Assembly (NCBI GenBank): GCA_038049695.1 | Contig: CP142455.1 | Coordinates: 65,792,501-65,856,500 of the forward strand | From: Cinnamomum chago | Taxonomy: Eukaryota > Streptophyta > Magnoliopsida > Laurales > Lauraceae | Direction: 5' to 3' | Length of the DNA: 64,000 nucleotides | Part shown: positions 47,515-59,040 of the stretch, piece by piece | Position numbering within the stretch: position 1 is the first letter of the stretch | Layout: the number at the start of each line of letters is the position of its first letter | Notes under the pieces: model-generated | Told to the model about the DNA's origin: nothing | Database searches by the model: none | The model's input: only the letters and a program-made list of their open reading frames with translations | Position numbers and translations under genes: made by a program

Positions 47515-49430
47515 CTACCGAGGTGGCTGAAGTTCTACGCTCGGTTTTTCCAACGTTTTCACCTCAACAATCCTTTTTCTCCCAGCCTCGACGGCAGAGG
47601 CCAAGTTGGCGAGGGCGTCAGCATGAGAATTAGAATCTCTACTGGCCTGTTTGACTTCAACTCTCTCGAACTGAGAAAGGAGCTGCTTTACATGAGCTAG
47701 GTAGGCTGCCATCCTTTCGTCGTGAGCTTAGTAGTCTCCATTCAGTTGGCTCGTCACCAACTGGGAGTCACTGAAGACCACCAACTGCTGTGCCCCCAGG
47801 ATTTTAGCGCTCTTGAGCTCTGCAATAAGTGCTTCGTACTCAGCTTCATTATTGGACGCCTTGAAGCCAAGTGTTAAGGCTTGTTTGATGACTAGGCCCT
47901 CTAGAGATTGGAGGACTATGCCTGCGCCAACCATTTTGGAGGTTAAGGATCCATCGACGAAGACCTTCCATGCTGAACCAAGGAATTGATTCCAAGATTG
48001 CTCTTCCTCTATCTCGGTGACTTCGTCCCAATCCCCTCTGCCCCCATGTTCGGTATCGAGCTGGCTCGGTGCCGAACTAGGAGAGACAAACTCCACAATG
48101 AAGTCTACCAAAATTTAGGCCTTTATTGATGTTCTGGGTTGATACTGGACATCATACTGCCCCAGCTCGACGGCCCATCTTGAGATTCTTCCAGAGAAAT
48201 CTGCCTTTCTGAAAAGGGACTTGAGTGGATGTTCCGTAACAACCACTATAATGTACGTTTGGAAGTAGTAAGAGAGTTTGGGAGAAGCACTGACGAGTGC
48301 TAATGCAAGTTTTTCCAATGGTAGGTACCTGGTCTCGGCATCAAGAAGGATTTTGCTCGTGTAATAAATTGGCTTCTGTTGCCCGTCTTCCTCCCTGATG
48401 AGTACTGAGCTCACTGCATGATCCGAGACGGCCAGGTACAGGTAGAGCACCTCTCCCTGCTTCGGCGTTGAAAGCAGGGGTGGTGAAGCAAGGTAGGCTT
48501 TGAGTTCCTGCATAACTCGGTTGCACTCCGGAGTCCATTGATATTTCGAACTTTTCTTCAAATGTTGAAAAATAGTCGGCATTTGTCTGAAGCTCGGCTG
48601 ATGAAGCGATTAAGTGTGGCAGCCATGCCGGTGAGCATCTGAACTTGTTTCGCCGTGGTTGGGCTTTGTATCCCTTGGATTGCTGAGATCTGGTCTGAAT
48701 TTGCTTCGATTCCTCTTCTTGTGACCAGGCTTCCCAGGAATTTGCCGGAGTCGACGCTAAACGCACATTTGGATGCATTTAGGTTGAGCTGGAACTTTTT
48801 GAGAATATCAACTGTTTGACTTAGGTCTGCCAAGTGGTCTAATGACCTTTTAGACTTGACAACCATGTCGCCAATGTAGACCTCCATCGTTTTGCCAAGT
48901 TGAGTCTGGAACATCTTGGTTACCAGCCTCTGGTAAGTTGTCCCCGCATTTTTTAACCCAAATGGCATCACTCTGTAGCAGTAGATGCCTCTGGGTGTTA
49001 TGAATGCGGTTTTTTCTTCATCAGGCCCATGCATAGGAATTTGATGGTAACCTCGGTAAGCATCGAGGAAACTCATCCTGTCATGCCCGACGGTCACGTC
49101 GATCATCTCGTCGATCTTTGGGAGTGGAAAGCTGTCTTTGGGGCATGCTTTGTTGAGGTCGGTGAAGTCGACGCAGACCCTCCACTTTCCATCCTTTTTC
49201 TTGACCACCACCGTATTGGCCAACCAATCCGAGTAGTGGACCTCCCTGATCGCCTTGGCTTCTAGCAGCTTCCGAACCTCCTTGATCACGGCCTCTGTTT
49301 GTGGGATCCTCGTTCTGCGAGCTTTCTAAACTACAGGCTTGTGCTTCGGGTCCACATTCAACTTGTGGCACATGATCTTCGGATCGACGTCGGCATTTCA
49401 TAAGGGGTCCAAGCGAAAACCTCCTTGTTC
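47515..49430 (-). pseudogene. Tat reverse transcriptase, RNase H and second (archaeal-type) RNase H
   Basis: RT (49289-48558) shows KKKDGKWRVCVDFTDLN, CPKDSFPLPKID and VMPFGLKNAGTTYQR. Its catalytic motif reads YIGDM instead of YIDDM, losing one essential Asp. The gypsy-type RNase H (48582-48115) contains LYLYLAVSDHAVSSVL. A separate RNase H fold (48111-47515) contains WKVFVDGSLTSKMVGAGIV, NNEAEYEALI and DSNSHADALA; a second RNase H of this type marks the Tat lineage. Stops occur between the domains (about 48114, 47728). Confidence 0.88.
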
Positions 49431-49450
49431 TGTAACAAGAAGTTTAAGAG

Positions 49451-50080
49451 CTAGGACCTCTCAGGTTCGGTGAGCTGGCTCCCGAGCAGAAAATATCTCT
49501 CAGGATTGTTGGGATTGATCCTGATCTCGGTCAGGTCTTCAACGCTCTTCTGATCTGGGGCTCGACCGACGTCTTCAAGTTGAGCTTCCTTCTCCAGTTC
49601 GGCCATGTGCACTTGCGTTGGCTTTGCTTCACTAGTCACCACGGCCATCAAGTATTGCTTGGCCCTGTGCTAGTCTCCTCTGACCGTGATCACCTCGACT
49701 ATGCCGTTCTCGTTCTCCAATGGGAACTTAAGCTTTTGGTGATGAGTGAAAGGTACTGCTTCCATGTTATACAGCCAGGTTCTCCCCATTATTGTATTGT
49801 ATGGGGATGGTGCATCCACCACAATGAAGTCAGCCACCATAGAAGCGCCCTCAGCTTGGACTTTTAGGGAGATTCTTCCCTTGGGGTATACTGGCTTTGA
49901 GCTGAAACCCACCAAGGGAGTGTGTGCTTCCTATAAGTCCTCTTCTCTAAGACCCATCTTCTTGAAACGGTCAAAGTAGAGGATCTCTGATGAGCTCCCG
50001 GGATCCACAAGAATCCTATGCACCTTGAAGTTCTTTAACTTTATGGTCACAATCAGTGGATCATTGTGGGGGAGCTGGAC
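49451..50080 (-). pseudogene. Tat protease region
   Basis: Minus-strand frames hold VHRILVDPGSSSEILYF (active-site triplet DPG) at about 50040-49990, and YNTIMGRTWLYNMEAVP in 49915-49670. The frame is interrupted between them. Confidence 0.75.
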
Positions 50081-50146
50081 CCCATCTAGGTCCTTATCTG
50101 AAAACCAAATCTTGGGCCTCTCTTTTCGAACTTTCTTGGCAGCTGG

Positions 50147-51946
50147 TCATAGCTCGGCTGTCATCACCTGTTTGCTATGCGAAGCCTTCCCCGCCTTGGC
50201 ACGGGCTTGATTGCTCCCCTTCGGCGCGGGGGCTAGGTGAATGACATTGGTGATGCGCTCCGGCTCATCGCTATCCTGATCATCGTCATTTCGGCGCTGA
50301 ACTCGGTTATTATTTCTGCCTTCTTCTTTAATGTAGTCCTTCAAGTGCTCGTCTTTGACGAGCTTTTTGAGGTGCGACTTTAAGGCCATGCAGTCTTCGG
50401 ATCTGTGCCCATTTTGCTTGTGATAGGCACAGAACTTACTCTAATCACGTGTAGAGGGATCGCCCTTCATTAGCTGCGGCCACTTGAAGAACGGGGGTCA
50501 CTTGATCCTGCCGAGGAGCTTATAGATCGGCTCCTTTAAGATTGTGTTCACAGCACTGTAGGAGGCAACAACTAGCTTGGACTTCTTGCTCCCTCCCCCC
50601 CCCCCCCCCCGAGGTGGGAGCCGAGGCCACCGCTGAACTCGTCGATGCCTTATTTCTGTCCATCTCCTCCCTCTGAGATGATTTTTTTTGTCTCTTTTTT
50701 TTTTGGGGCGGGGGGGGGGGGGGAGGGTCTGTCTTCCTCCCAAAGGCCAAAGCTTTCTCGAGCTCGGGCATCGTCTTCTTCTTGCTCAATAAACTAGTTC
50801 ACCCTGGCTATCAGTGCTTTCACCGTGACCACTGGGGATCAAACCAAGTCCTTTCGAGGCTCGTTGCTTGGCAGTAGAGCTTGTTTGAAGGACCTGATGG
50901 CCACCCTGTCAGTGGCGTCCTCCACTTGGCTGTATACAGTCTAGAATCTTTTGGCGAACTAAGTGATATTTTCAATCCGCCTCATCTTGATCGCCATTAG
51001 GTCGTCATCCGTCTTCGAGATGACCCTGTGAGCTTAGAACTTTTCCATGAAGGAATTTCGGAGCTGCCGCCAATTCAAAATGGAAGAGAACACTCTACAG
51101 TTCAGGTGATCTATGTCGCCCCATACCGACATCCTCTGGGTCAAGTGTCGTAGGTGTGCTGCTAGATCCGAAAATCCGTCATAAAGGACGAACCTTGGGA
51201 CACTGAACTTCTCAGGGAGAGAAAAGTCTCTAATCTCCTGGGAGAAGGGAGATGTGCCGAGGCTCTCAGTGTTGTAGGCGTTTAGCCAGTTTCGGGTGAA
51301 ACCAACCACCTCCATGTTCTGCTGGATCGTCTGCTTGTCTGCTTGACTTGTCGATCAAGCCATTCTCTTAAATCGTCATTATCCTACGGCCTTTGCCGTG
51401 GCCTCTTTGAGTCGTCGTCGAAGTGGCTGCTGCTCGAGCCCTCATATAAGCTCGTTCGCGCCTCTTGTTGTTCAGGATTTGCCTCAAATCCTGTTCAGCT
51501 GAAAGAGCCCGTCCACGTCTAGGGGGTGGAACCGGGGTTTTCGCCTTCTCCTGTAGCTGTCGTCGGAGTTGACGAATAAACTCATCTTATTCTTGGATAA
51601 CAAGGTTTTGGGCCCTTATATCTGCGAGAAGCGAGTTGTTATCGTCATCGCTGTCAGTCTGGTGACGTGATTGATGAGATCTGGCTGCTACTGAAGATTT
51701 ATCTCATCGGGGAGGCTTTGAAACATTTTGCTGGGGTGGTGCCATCAGAAGGTTATCTTGCTGGGGAGGTGCTGTCACCCCCTTTGACGATGAACCCGAC
51801 TTAGTCACAGGTCCTTCCACGCTTGCTACACTAGACCTTCCCTCGGATCTCCTCTGGCGAGGGACCGACGGTAATGGCTTTGGTAATACTGGAGGAAGTG
51901 ACGGGGCCTTTTATGATCCTTCACAGTTTTTGGTTTTTGGAGGCAT
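50147..51946 (-). pseudogene. Tat gag, broken and partly deleted
   Basis: It starts MPPKTKN at 51946. A typical Tat gag stretch FSLPEKFSVPRFVLYDGFSD and RMSVWGDIDHLNCRVF lies in 51315-51034. The segment normally between RVF and SWRQLR is shortened, suggesting an internal deletion. Downstream frames contain a Pro-run artefact from homopolymers and HLKKLVKDEHLKDYIKEE (50389-50147). Stops and frame changes are frequent. Confidence 0.8.
50588..50723. repeat. C and G homopolymer runs
   Basis: An about 18-base C run near 50588-50606 and a G-rich run near 50706-50723 lie 100 bases apart and are complementary. They create Gly- and Pro-run frames in gag and may be unreliable in assembly. Confidence 0.85.
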
Positions 51947-51970
51947 GATGTTTATGAATTTAGTTTGATT

Positions 51971-51990
51971 TTCCCACAAACGACGCTAAT
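51971..51990 (-). other. Tat primer-binding site
   Basis: On the minus strand TAGCGTCGTTTGTGGGAA follows the LTR end. It is a decayed form of the tRNA-complementary site of Tat elements. Confidence 0.65.
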
Positions 51991-52520
51991 TGTACGTGCC
52001 TAAATATTTACGGACTTGTTTAGACTAATGTAGAACTTCTTAGGAAAGATAAAATGCCTGAGACTTGAAAGGGAATGAAAAACAAAGGTCAGAGACCCTG
52101 GCTGCAGTCAGCCAAGGGCACTCCGATGCCTAAGTTAGTTCAACAACTAAGCAAATGATGAGTGAGTGAAGAAGGAGAGAGAACTTAGGATGTGTAAGCA
52201 AGTATAGAGCATAAGAGTGAACGTGTGTAAGCAAACCTCTTTTGGATTAGCCCTCTGATATATATATAGAGGCTGAGAGTTGACTTTTGGAGGTGGAGTC
52301 TCATCGGACCTTACCTTAGAGGTAGGTGGCACCAAAGCCCCATCTGGACCTTACCTCGTCCCATCGGGAAGCGTGGCCCCCCCCGTCCCGTTCTGTTAGG
52401 AAGTGTGGCACTCGTCCCCGTTTTGTCAGAGATTACGACTCTTGTCCCGTCCTGTCAGGGATTGCGGATGTGACTACCGGACGAGGATAACTCCTTATCT
52501 CTATTCAGTATTTATCATTA
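51991..52520 (-). repeat. Tat 5' LTR, part 1 (interrupted by MULE3)
   Basis: Matches 28499 to about 29016 with several percent divergence, then stops at MULE3. The last 18 bases of the LTR resume at 59502-59519. About 285 bp in between are missing. Confidence 0.9.
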
Positions 52521-52669
52521 GGGAAATTCTATTCGCACCCACTGGAAGTGATGAATACACCCACAACTTAAATAATTTTTAATTACTAAAATGCCCTCGG
52601 GTGAAAGGACGAAATTGCCCTTACCATCAACATCTGTCTTCCTCCTTTGGTTCACCAGCAGCAGTCTCC

Positions 52670-52830
52670 AGTCTCTTCTTCTTCTACTTCTTCTACTTCT
52701 TCTTCTTTTTCTTCTTTTTCTTTTTCTTTTTCTTCTCCTCCTCTTCCTATCCCTTTATCCATTCCCTTCTCACTGCACCTCTGCACTCCTTCTTCCTCAT
52801 TGATTTTCATCTCCTTCATCATCATTTCTT
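52670..52830 (+). repeat. CTT-rich low-complexity leader
   Basis: Runs of CTTCTTC and TTTCTTTTTC precede the MULE3 transposase gene, as in the left ends of MULE1 and MULE2. Confidence 0.85.
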
Positions 52831-52935
52831 CTAACTCTTTTTAATATATCATCAAGTCTCCTCCATTTATTGAACGAACTTGGAAGTACAATTATCCCTA
52901 CACCACATTGTGTATTTAAAGTAGGCATTTGCAAT

Positions 52936-55860
52936 ATGGACAAGCAGTTGACGATCTACGAAAATGAGGTATATACATTTTGACTTCATTTCGTTCGTTT
53001 TTTTTTTGTTTTCTCGCGTCCTGCACGGCATTCTATATACCGTTCAAAATTATTTTACACGGCGTATATATACCCTGCAAAATTATTCTGCACGGCATAT
53101 ATATACCGTGCAAAATTATTCTGAACTGCCTATATATACCGTGTAATATAATTTTGCACTGCCTATATAAACCGTGCAGAATAATTTTGCACCGCCTATG
53201 TAAACCGTGCAAAATTAATAAATGAGTGTGCAGTGCTAATCTAAAAATTTGTGATATATTTGCAGGAGGTTGAATCAACCGGTGCCAGTGAGTGCCTTTT
53301 GGATTTTACAAATGTCTTCACCACTGACATGATATTCAGAAGTCGAGAGGGCCTAATCCAATGGACAAGGGATGTTGGAAAGAAACATGGCTTGGTAATT
53401 GTAATCAAGACTTCGGATGCTGGTGGAGATGGACGGAAGCCGAGGGTCGTTTTTCCTTGTGAGAGAAGTGGTAGTTACAGGAGTCCATCGAAGGTATTCG
53501 AGAAGAGAAATCCTAAGAAGGCAACGGGAACGAAGAAGTGTAGTTGCCCTTTTGCTTTGAAGGGTCGAAAGTTGGCAACTGACGACGATTGGATGTTAAC
53601 AGTGGTTTGTGGGGTGCACAATCATCCAAACGCACAGCATCTAGAGGGGCACTCGTTTGCTGGGAGGCTTTCTGTGGAAGAAATCAACGTTTTGATTGAT
53701 ATGTCTAATAGTTTGGTGAAACCGAGGAACATCCTTCGAACATTGCAGGAAAGGGATGTGCACAACACCACTACAATTAAGAGTATCTACAATGCTCGCC
53801 AGAAGTTTAGGGTGACAGAGATGGCCGGTCGATCACAAATACAGCAACTCATGAGGCATTTGGAAGAGAACAACTACATTGAGTATCACACTAGCAACGA
53901 TGCTACAGATGTTATCATGAACCTATTCTGTGCACATCCATCATCTATTCAGTTATTACGTGCATTTCCAGAAGTTTTGATAATGGATTCCACATACAAG
54001 ACTAATAGATATCGACTTCCCTTGCTTGTGATTGTTGGTGTCACATCTACTCAATTGACGTTCTCCGTTGCTTTTGTGTACCTTGAATCAGAGAGGGAGG
54101 CCAATTATAGATGGGCTTTGGAGAGGCTTAAGGAATTAATGGATGGATGCATCACGACCCGTGTGATTGTCACAGACAAAGAGTTAGCGCTGATGAATGC
54201 AATAAATGTTATTTTTCCGAATGCAGCAAACTTATTATGCAGGTGGCATATTTCTAGGAACATTTTGGCAAATTGTAAGAAGTGTTTTGAGACCAACGAC
54301 AGATGGGTTGCATTTATCTCTTGTTGGAACACGTTGGTAGTCTCTCAAACTGAAAGCGACTACACGCAAATGCTAAGTGCTTTGGAACGGAATTACTGCG
54401 GGTATCCACATGCTGTTGATTATGTGAAGACCTCATGGTTGAATAAGCATAAGGAGCAATTTGTGGCTGCATGGACGGATCGGCATATGCACTTTGGGAA
54501 CGTCACTACTAACAGAGCTGAGAGTGCACATGCAAAATTAAAGAGACACCTAGGCACATCGAGCTGTAGCTTTGATTCGTCTTGGCAGGTTATACATGCC
54601 TTGCTAGAGTTGCTTTTTACAGAAATAAAGGCTTCTTTTGAAAAGAGTTTGAACACCGTGCAACATAAGTTCAAACCGGCACTGTTTCGTGAATTGAGAG
54701 GATTTCTATCAAGGAATGCTTTGGATATAGTGTTAAATGAGTCGTTAAGGGCTAGTGATATTGGTCTAGATTCTACATCATGTGGGTGCGTAATCCGACG
54801 GACTCATGGTTTGCCATGTGCACATGAAATTGCCGAGTACATAAGGGAAGGTTCTCATATACCACTGAGTAGTGACCACCACTATTGACGGAAGCTTAAT
54901 TTAGAAGCCACTATGGTGAACGAAGCCCTTGAGTTGACCACAACTTCAGAGTTCGAGTTGATCACTAAGAGATTTCAAAGTAGTGATCAGAAGGGTAAAA
55001 TACAAATTTTAAGAAAACTTAGAGAACTCGGTTGTCCTTCATCTACTTCTCTTATCGAACCAGACGTAAAATTGAATACCCGCGGTCGGTCATCATCGAA
55101 AAGAAAGAAGTTAGATAGATCTACGCGTCGGGAACCATCTAATTTTGAATACGCACTGTCGATAAAAGATAGCGTTCCAGGTAGATTAAGCAATACAGTT
55201 GCAACAAAGAATAAGGAGAAAATGACTATCCGTCGCACTCGGTCATGTACGTTTCTGCATTTGCTTCCTCAGTCTTTGGGCCCCTATATCCACACTATTA
55301 AGGATGTTGCAGCTGATGGTAACTGTGGATTCAGAGCGATAGCTGGTCTCCTAGGACTGGGCGAGGATAAATGGATGCAGGTTAGAATGGATTTGAGCAA
55401 TGAATTGCAGAGGTATCAAAATTATTATGCACTGGTCTATGGAGGAGAGGACAGGGTTGGGGAGTTGTATTACGCATTGTGTTACTTTGAAAGCAATCCT
55501 TCATTTGATCGATGGATGACAATGCCGGACATGGGTCACTTAATATCTTCATATTATAACATTGTATTGGTCCTTCTTTCACTGCAGCAGTGCCTTACTT
55601 TCCTGCCTTTGAGATCATCCCCGATTCCATCAAGTTCTCACAAAGTGCTCGCGGTTGGTTTCGTCAATGGAAACCATTTTGTTCAGGTCTTCATGAAACC
55701 CGAATCACCCATCCCTCCCATTGCTACAAATTGGCAGAGACACCACCATCCTGAAGCAGACGGATGGCAGATCCCATATGCAAAGAGCATCGAGCAATTC
55801 AGAGAATTGATTGGAAACAGTGTCACAACGCAGGAGTCGGTCAATCTTGACAGCGATTGA
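52936..55860 (+). pseudogene. MULE3 transposase-OTU gene, one stop only
   Basis: Exon 1 (52936-52968) encodes MDKQLTIYENE. Exon 2 runs from 53266 to the stop at 55858-55860, about 875 codons in total. Domains by approximate residue: zinc finger (Cys 76, C-S-C 103-105, CGVHNHP 126-132); DDE transposase with Asp 252 (MDSTYKTN), Asp 315 (VTDKELA) and Glu 430 (NRAESAHAK), with CRWHISRN between; SWIM finger 517-531 (CGCVIRRTHGLPCAH); a basic linker (RGRSSSKRKK); and OTU protease with Cys 698 (DGNCGFRA) and His 815 (GNHFVQV). The only break seen is TGA at 54886, where relatives have Trp, a single G-to-A change. The product could be a transposase ending after the SWIM finger, without the protease. 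The TATA-like TATTTAAA is at 52913. Confidence 0.92.
53023..53240. repeat. 33-bp palindrome array in MULE3 transposase intron 1
   Basis: Units start at 53023, 53057, 53090, 53123, 53156 and 53189 (spacings 34, 33, 33, 33, 33). The form is GCACGG-N10-CCGTGC with spacer CATATATATA and linker AAAATTATTCT, unrelated to MULE1/2 linkers. Donor 52969, acceptor 53265. Confidence 0.95.
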
Positions 55861-56006
55861 TTATGTGTACTCTTCATTTGATGTAAACAAACATATTACC
55901 TATTTTGTATTGGATGGCCAATGAATTCGATCAGGTCTTTATGTGTTTATGTTGTGTATTAATTCATTAATAATATTCCAAAGAAGGTATTACTTCATTA
56001 ACAACT

Positions 56007-56165
56007 GCTCGGTTAAACATGGCTGGGCAAATTTGTTCTGCACGGCGAATATGTTCCGTTGAAATGGATAATGCACGGCATAAAGTTGCCGTGCATAACA
56101 AATTTGCACATTAATAAAGTGCCGTGCACACTCTATATGCTCGGAACATGGTGGCCGTGCAGTGT
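56007..56165. repeat. 33-bp palindrome array between the convergent MULE3 genes
   Basis: Units start at 56007, 56040, 56073, 56106 and 56139, exactly 33 bp apart, for example GCACGG-N10-CCGTTG and GCTCGG-N10-CCGTGC. It lies between the transposase stop (55860) and the PMD stop (56428). MULE1 and MULE2 have none here. Confidence 0.92.
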
Positions 56166-56427
56166 ATTTTAGCAAATATTCGGATAGAAACACAGAACAT
56201 ACATATCCATATAAGGCCCATACAAGTTCAAACATAAAAAAGTGTATCCTCAAAACATCCATTAAAAAAATGGATACATCCAAAAAATCAAGTGATCCAT
56301 CCATACATATCCAAAAAATTCCTTAAATCCCCAAAATGGATAAACCCATCCATACATCCTCTAAAGTATATGCTTTAATTTCCCATCCATACAGACTTAA
56401 CAAAAGAATAAGACAAAAAAAAAACCC

Positions 56428-58757
56428 TCATGCCATCATGGATCTGTACGTCGTCGATACGTCACCGGCAAGCCATCCAGGATCTCGAGGGTGGTTTGGA
56501 GTGCCCGGTAATAGAAATCTGCAGGCTGTTCCGTTTCTTGCAATCGTAGCGCGGAGATGGTCCCTCGCCCGAGTGATCTGTAAGAAACAATTAACTGTGT
56601 CAATACCTAAGATAAGTATAACAAATGGATGCATAATGTTTCGATAAAGTACAAACACTCACCACTCTTGGAGTCGGGTCAGCTACACCCTCATTAGGGT
56701 GATAGTGGGAATGACGTTGGGGGTTCTGTACTCGAGGGTGTGAAATCCTAGAAAATCACTCGAGGTAGTCGGGTGAGCACTCCCATGCATGTTGCGCTCG
56801 ATGGCCGCGGTGCGCTAAGGACAATACATGATCCTCCCAAGTAACCCAGTACTGGTCTAGAAATCTGTAAGAGACCCTGTATTGTCCAGCAGTAGATCCC
56901 CGAGACGCACGAATTGGGGCGAGCGGTTCGGGTGGGATGGTCTGTACATATCCAAACTGTCGGAGAACCCTATGTGGATGGTAGGGTTCAATGACATCTA
57001 GCGCTTTCAAGCAACCACAGAAGAAAGATATCTGATGGAATGGATGATGAGCCCTGACACCAGTATACGGATCCCACTGGACCTGTGGCAAGTAAATGAA
57101 AGAACTCATTATTATAATAAAAATCTGTCCATTGAAAAAAAGTGCAACATTATACCAAGGACCCCATATGGGTGCTCACCTGACTCGGATGTAGGTCATC
57201 CAGCCTCTCACGCAACAGTTTTATGTTCTCCCTCGCAATCCCAGAATCCCGTCCAGCATTCCAGCAGCTCGCTTGAGGCATACCAGCGGTATATCCCCAC
57301 TGCGCAGGAGGACGGGTAAATGGGAAGTGCTCGTACACCCAAGACTACAAAATATACCAATTATTAATTATACAATTTAAAGGATCAATTACGATGGAAC
57401 ATGTATATGTATATGTATTACCGTGAGCAGTGTCAGATATCCAGCAATCTGTCGCACGTCTGCCCTCGTGGCGGTCCCCAATTGGCGATAAAGATATGCA
57501 AGTGCGGCAGCCCCCCATGCATAACGACGGACCCGTGGCAAGTCCATCAGTAAATGTAGGTAGGCAATGGGGACTCGAGTGGCTGACTTATTGGCGAAGA
57601 GTGTGCAGCCTAACAAATACAGAAGATAGCCTCTAGCTGCACACTCTACCTGCTCAACAGACGACGCAGGACTCACCTGGCCGCACACCCGTTTGATCCA
57701 GGCCATCCTCACTACCCCACCATGAGCTACTCTCAACTCAGATGACGCAGATGCCCTATCCACGCCCAGTCCACGCTCAAGTAAATCTACTTGATCAGTA
57801 AATCCCATACTAGTCGATGCGTGGACAGGCAGTCCCGTTACTGGGATACTGAGGAGAGTACCCACATCATCTAAGGTGATCGTCATCTCACCAAATGGCA
57901 TGTGGAATGTATTTGTCTCGGGCTGCCACCTCTCTACAAAGCTGGATACCAGAGGGTTGGAGATATATCGGTAAGAAAAACGCTTCAAATCTGCCAATCC
58001 AGACTCTTCTATAATAGCATAAAACCGAGGAACATGGATATCGGCCCCATCCCCGGGCAAAGGTATGTACCAATCTTCAGCCCTCGCCAATGATTGATAT
58101 ACTTGAGTGCCTCACGTTCCTGCACATTACAAGTATAAATCTTCATTAATATCTGTTATTATAGACTTCAACACAACTTATTTGAAAAACGATTAATTAA
58201 AACATTAAAAAAGGCAATTGTACCTCCCCGTCCCATATGGACAAGGCTACGTGTGTCCTAAAACTCATAAGGACCGATAGGTCGGCCGGACCGCCGGGGA
58301 TAGGACTCTCCCTTGCCGCCGCAGCAGGAGGACTGGATGGTTGTCCCTCCTCGAAATGGGAATCATCCTCCCCTGGTGCCGCTGCAGGGAGACTGGACAG
58401 CTGTGCCTCCTCCTCAGAGGAATCATCCTCTGAAGAACTGTCACCATGCTCTTCTCCTGGTGCCGATGCACGGGGACTGGACGGCTGTGCCTCCTCCTCT
58501 GAGGAATCATCCTCTGAAGAACTGTCAACATGCTCCTCAACCTGTTCCGGGAGTGGATCCTGTTGCAGTTTTCGTCTTCGTTCAGACGCCGTTGGCTGTT
58601 GACGGCCGGCGATCGAAGAACTCGCATGCAAACCTCGGGAACGCGATCTTGAGACACCGATCTTCGTCCGAACTCTCGATGGCTCGCTAGAAGAACTGAC
58701 CTGTCTCCCTGTCATCTGTGAGCTTCCACCAATACGGCGAGCTGGTCTTCTCGGCAT
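56428..58757 (-). pseudogene. MULE3 PMD (MAIN-like) gene, lightly broken
   Basis: Five coding exons with consensus splice sites: 58757-58224 (MPRRPARRIGG to SFRTHVALSIWDGE, with a duplicated acidic SSSEDDSSEEEAQ repeat), 58119-57422 (PMD core: FHMPFGEMTITLDDV, DQVDLLERGLGVDR, GYLLYLLGCTLFANKSAT, RRYAWGAAALAYLYRQLG), 57344-57180 (SWVYEHFPFTRP), 57082-56663 (VQWDPYTGVRAHHPF, SYRFLDQYWVTWEDH) and 56577-56428. A leader intron (59217-58768) with a palindrome array lies upstream. Breaks: one-base loss near 58085, Trp-to-stop near 56756 and a one-base gain near 56535. PMD proteins act in plant nuclei in silencing and genome stability; here the protein may serve the transposon, which is inference. 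Confidence 0.88.
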
Positions 58758-58852
58758 TTCTTCCAATCTGTTAAAAAAGAAAACCAATAAAAGAGGATGA
58801 TATCATATTTTTTTGTACTACTCGGTTTAAATAGACAGTGCAACATTATTCT

Positions 58853-59040
58853 GCATGGCTAAATGGAACCGTGCCAGTTCTGTTTGCACAGCTCAATGTA
58901 ATCGTGCAACCTCTGTTTGCACGGTAATATGAAACCGTGCAAATTATATGTGCACAGCTTATATAGGCCGTGCATATATATTCTGCACGGTTTACAATTG
59001 CCGTGCAGAAAATCCCTGCACGTCTCTGGACTGCCGAGCA
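58853..59040. repeat. 33-bp palindrome array in MULE3 PMD leader intron
   Basis: Units start at 58853, 58886, 58919, 58952, 58985 and 59018, exactly 33 bp apart. Spacers vary fully (TAATATGAAA, TTTACAATTG), while arms stay close to GCACGG and CCGTGC. Confidence 0.95.

Noticed and set aside
50498..50789. Gly- and Pro-run frames in the Tat gag region
   Set aside because: They are produced by C and G homopolymers in a decayed gag and shift frame with run length.
52591..52844. Leu-, Phe- and Ser-rich overlapping frames
   Set aside because: All three frames of a CTT-rich leader are open; this is low complexity, not coding.
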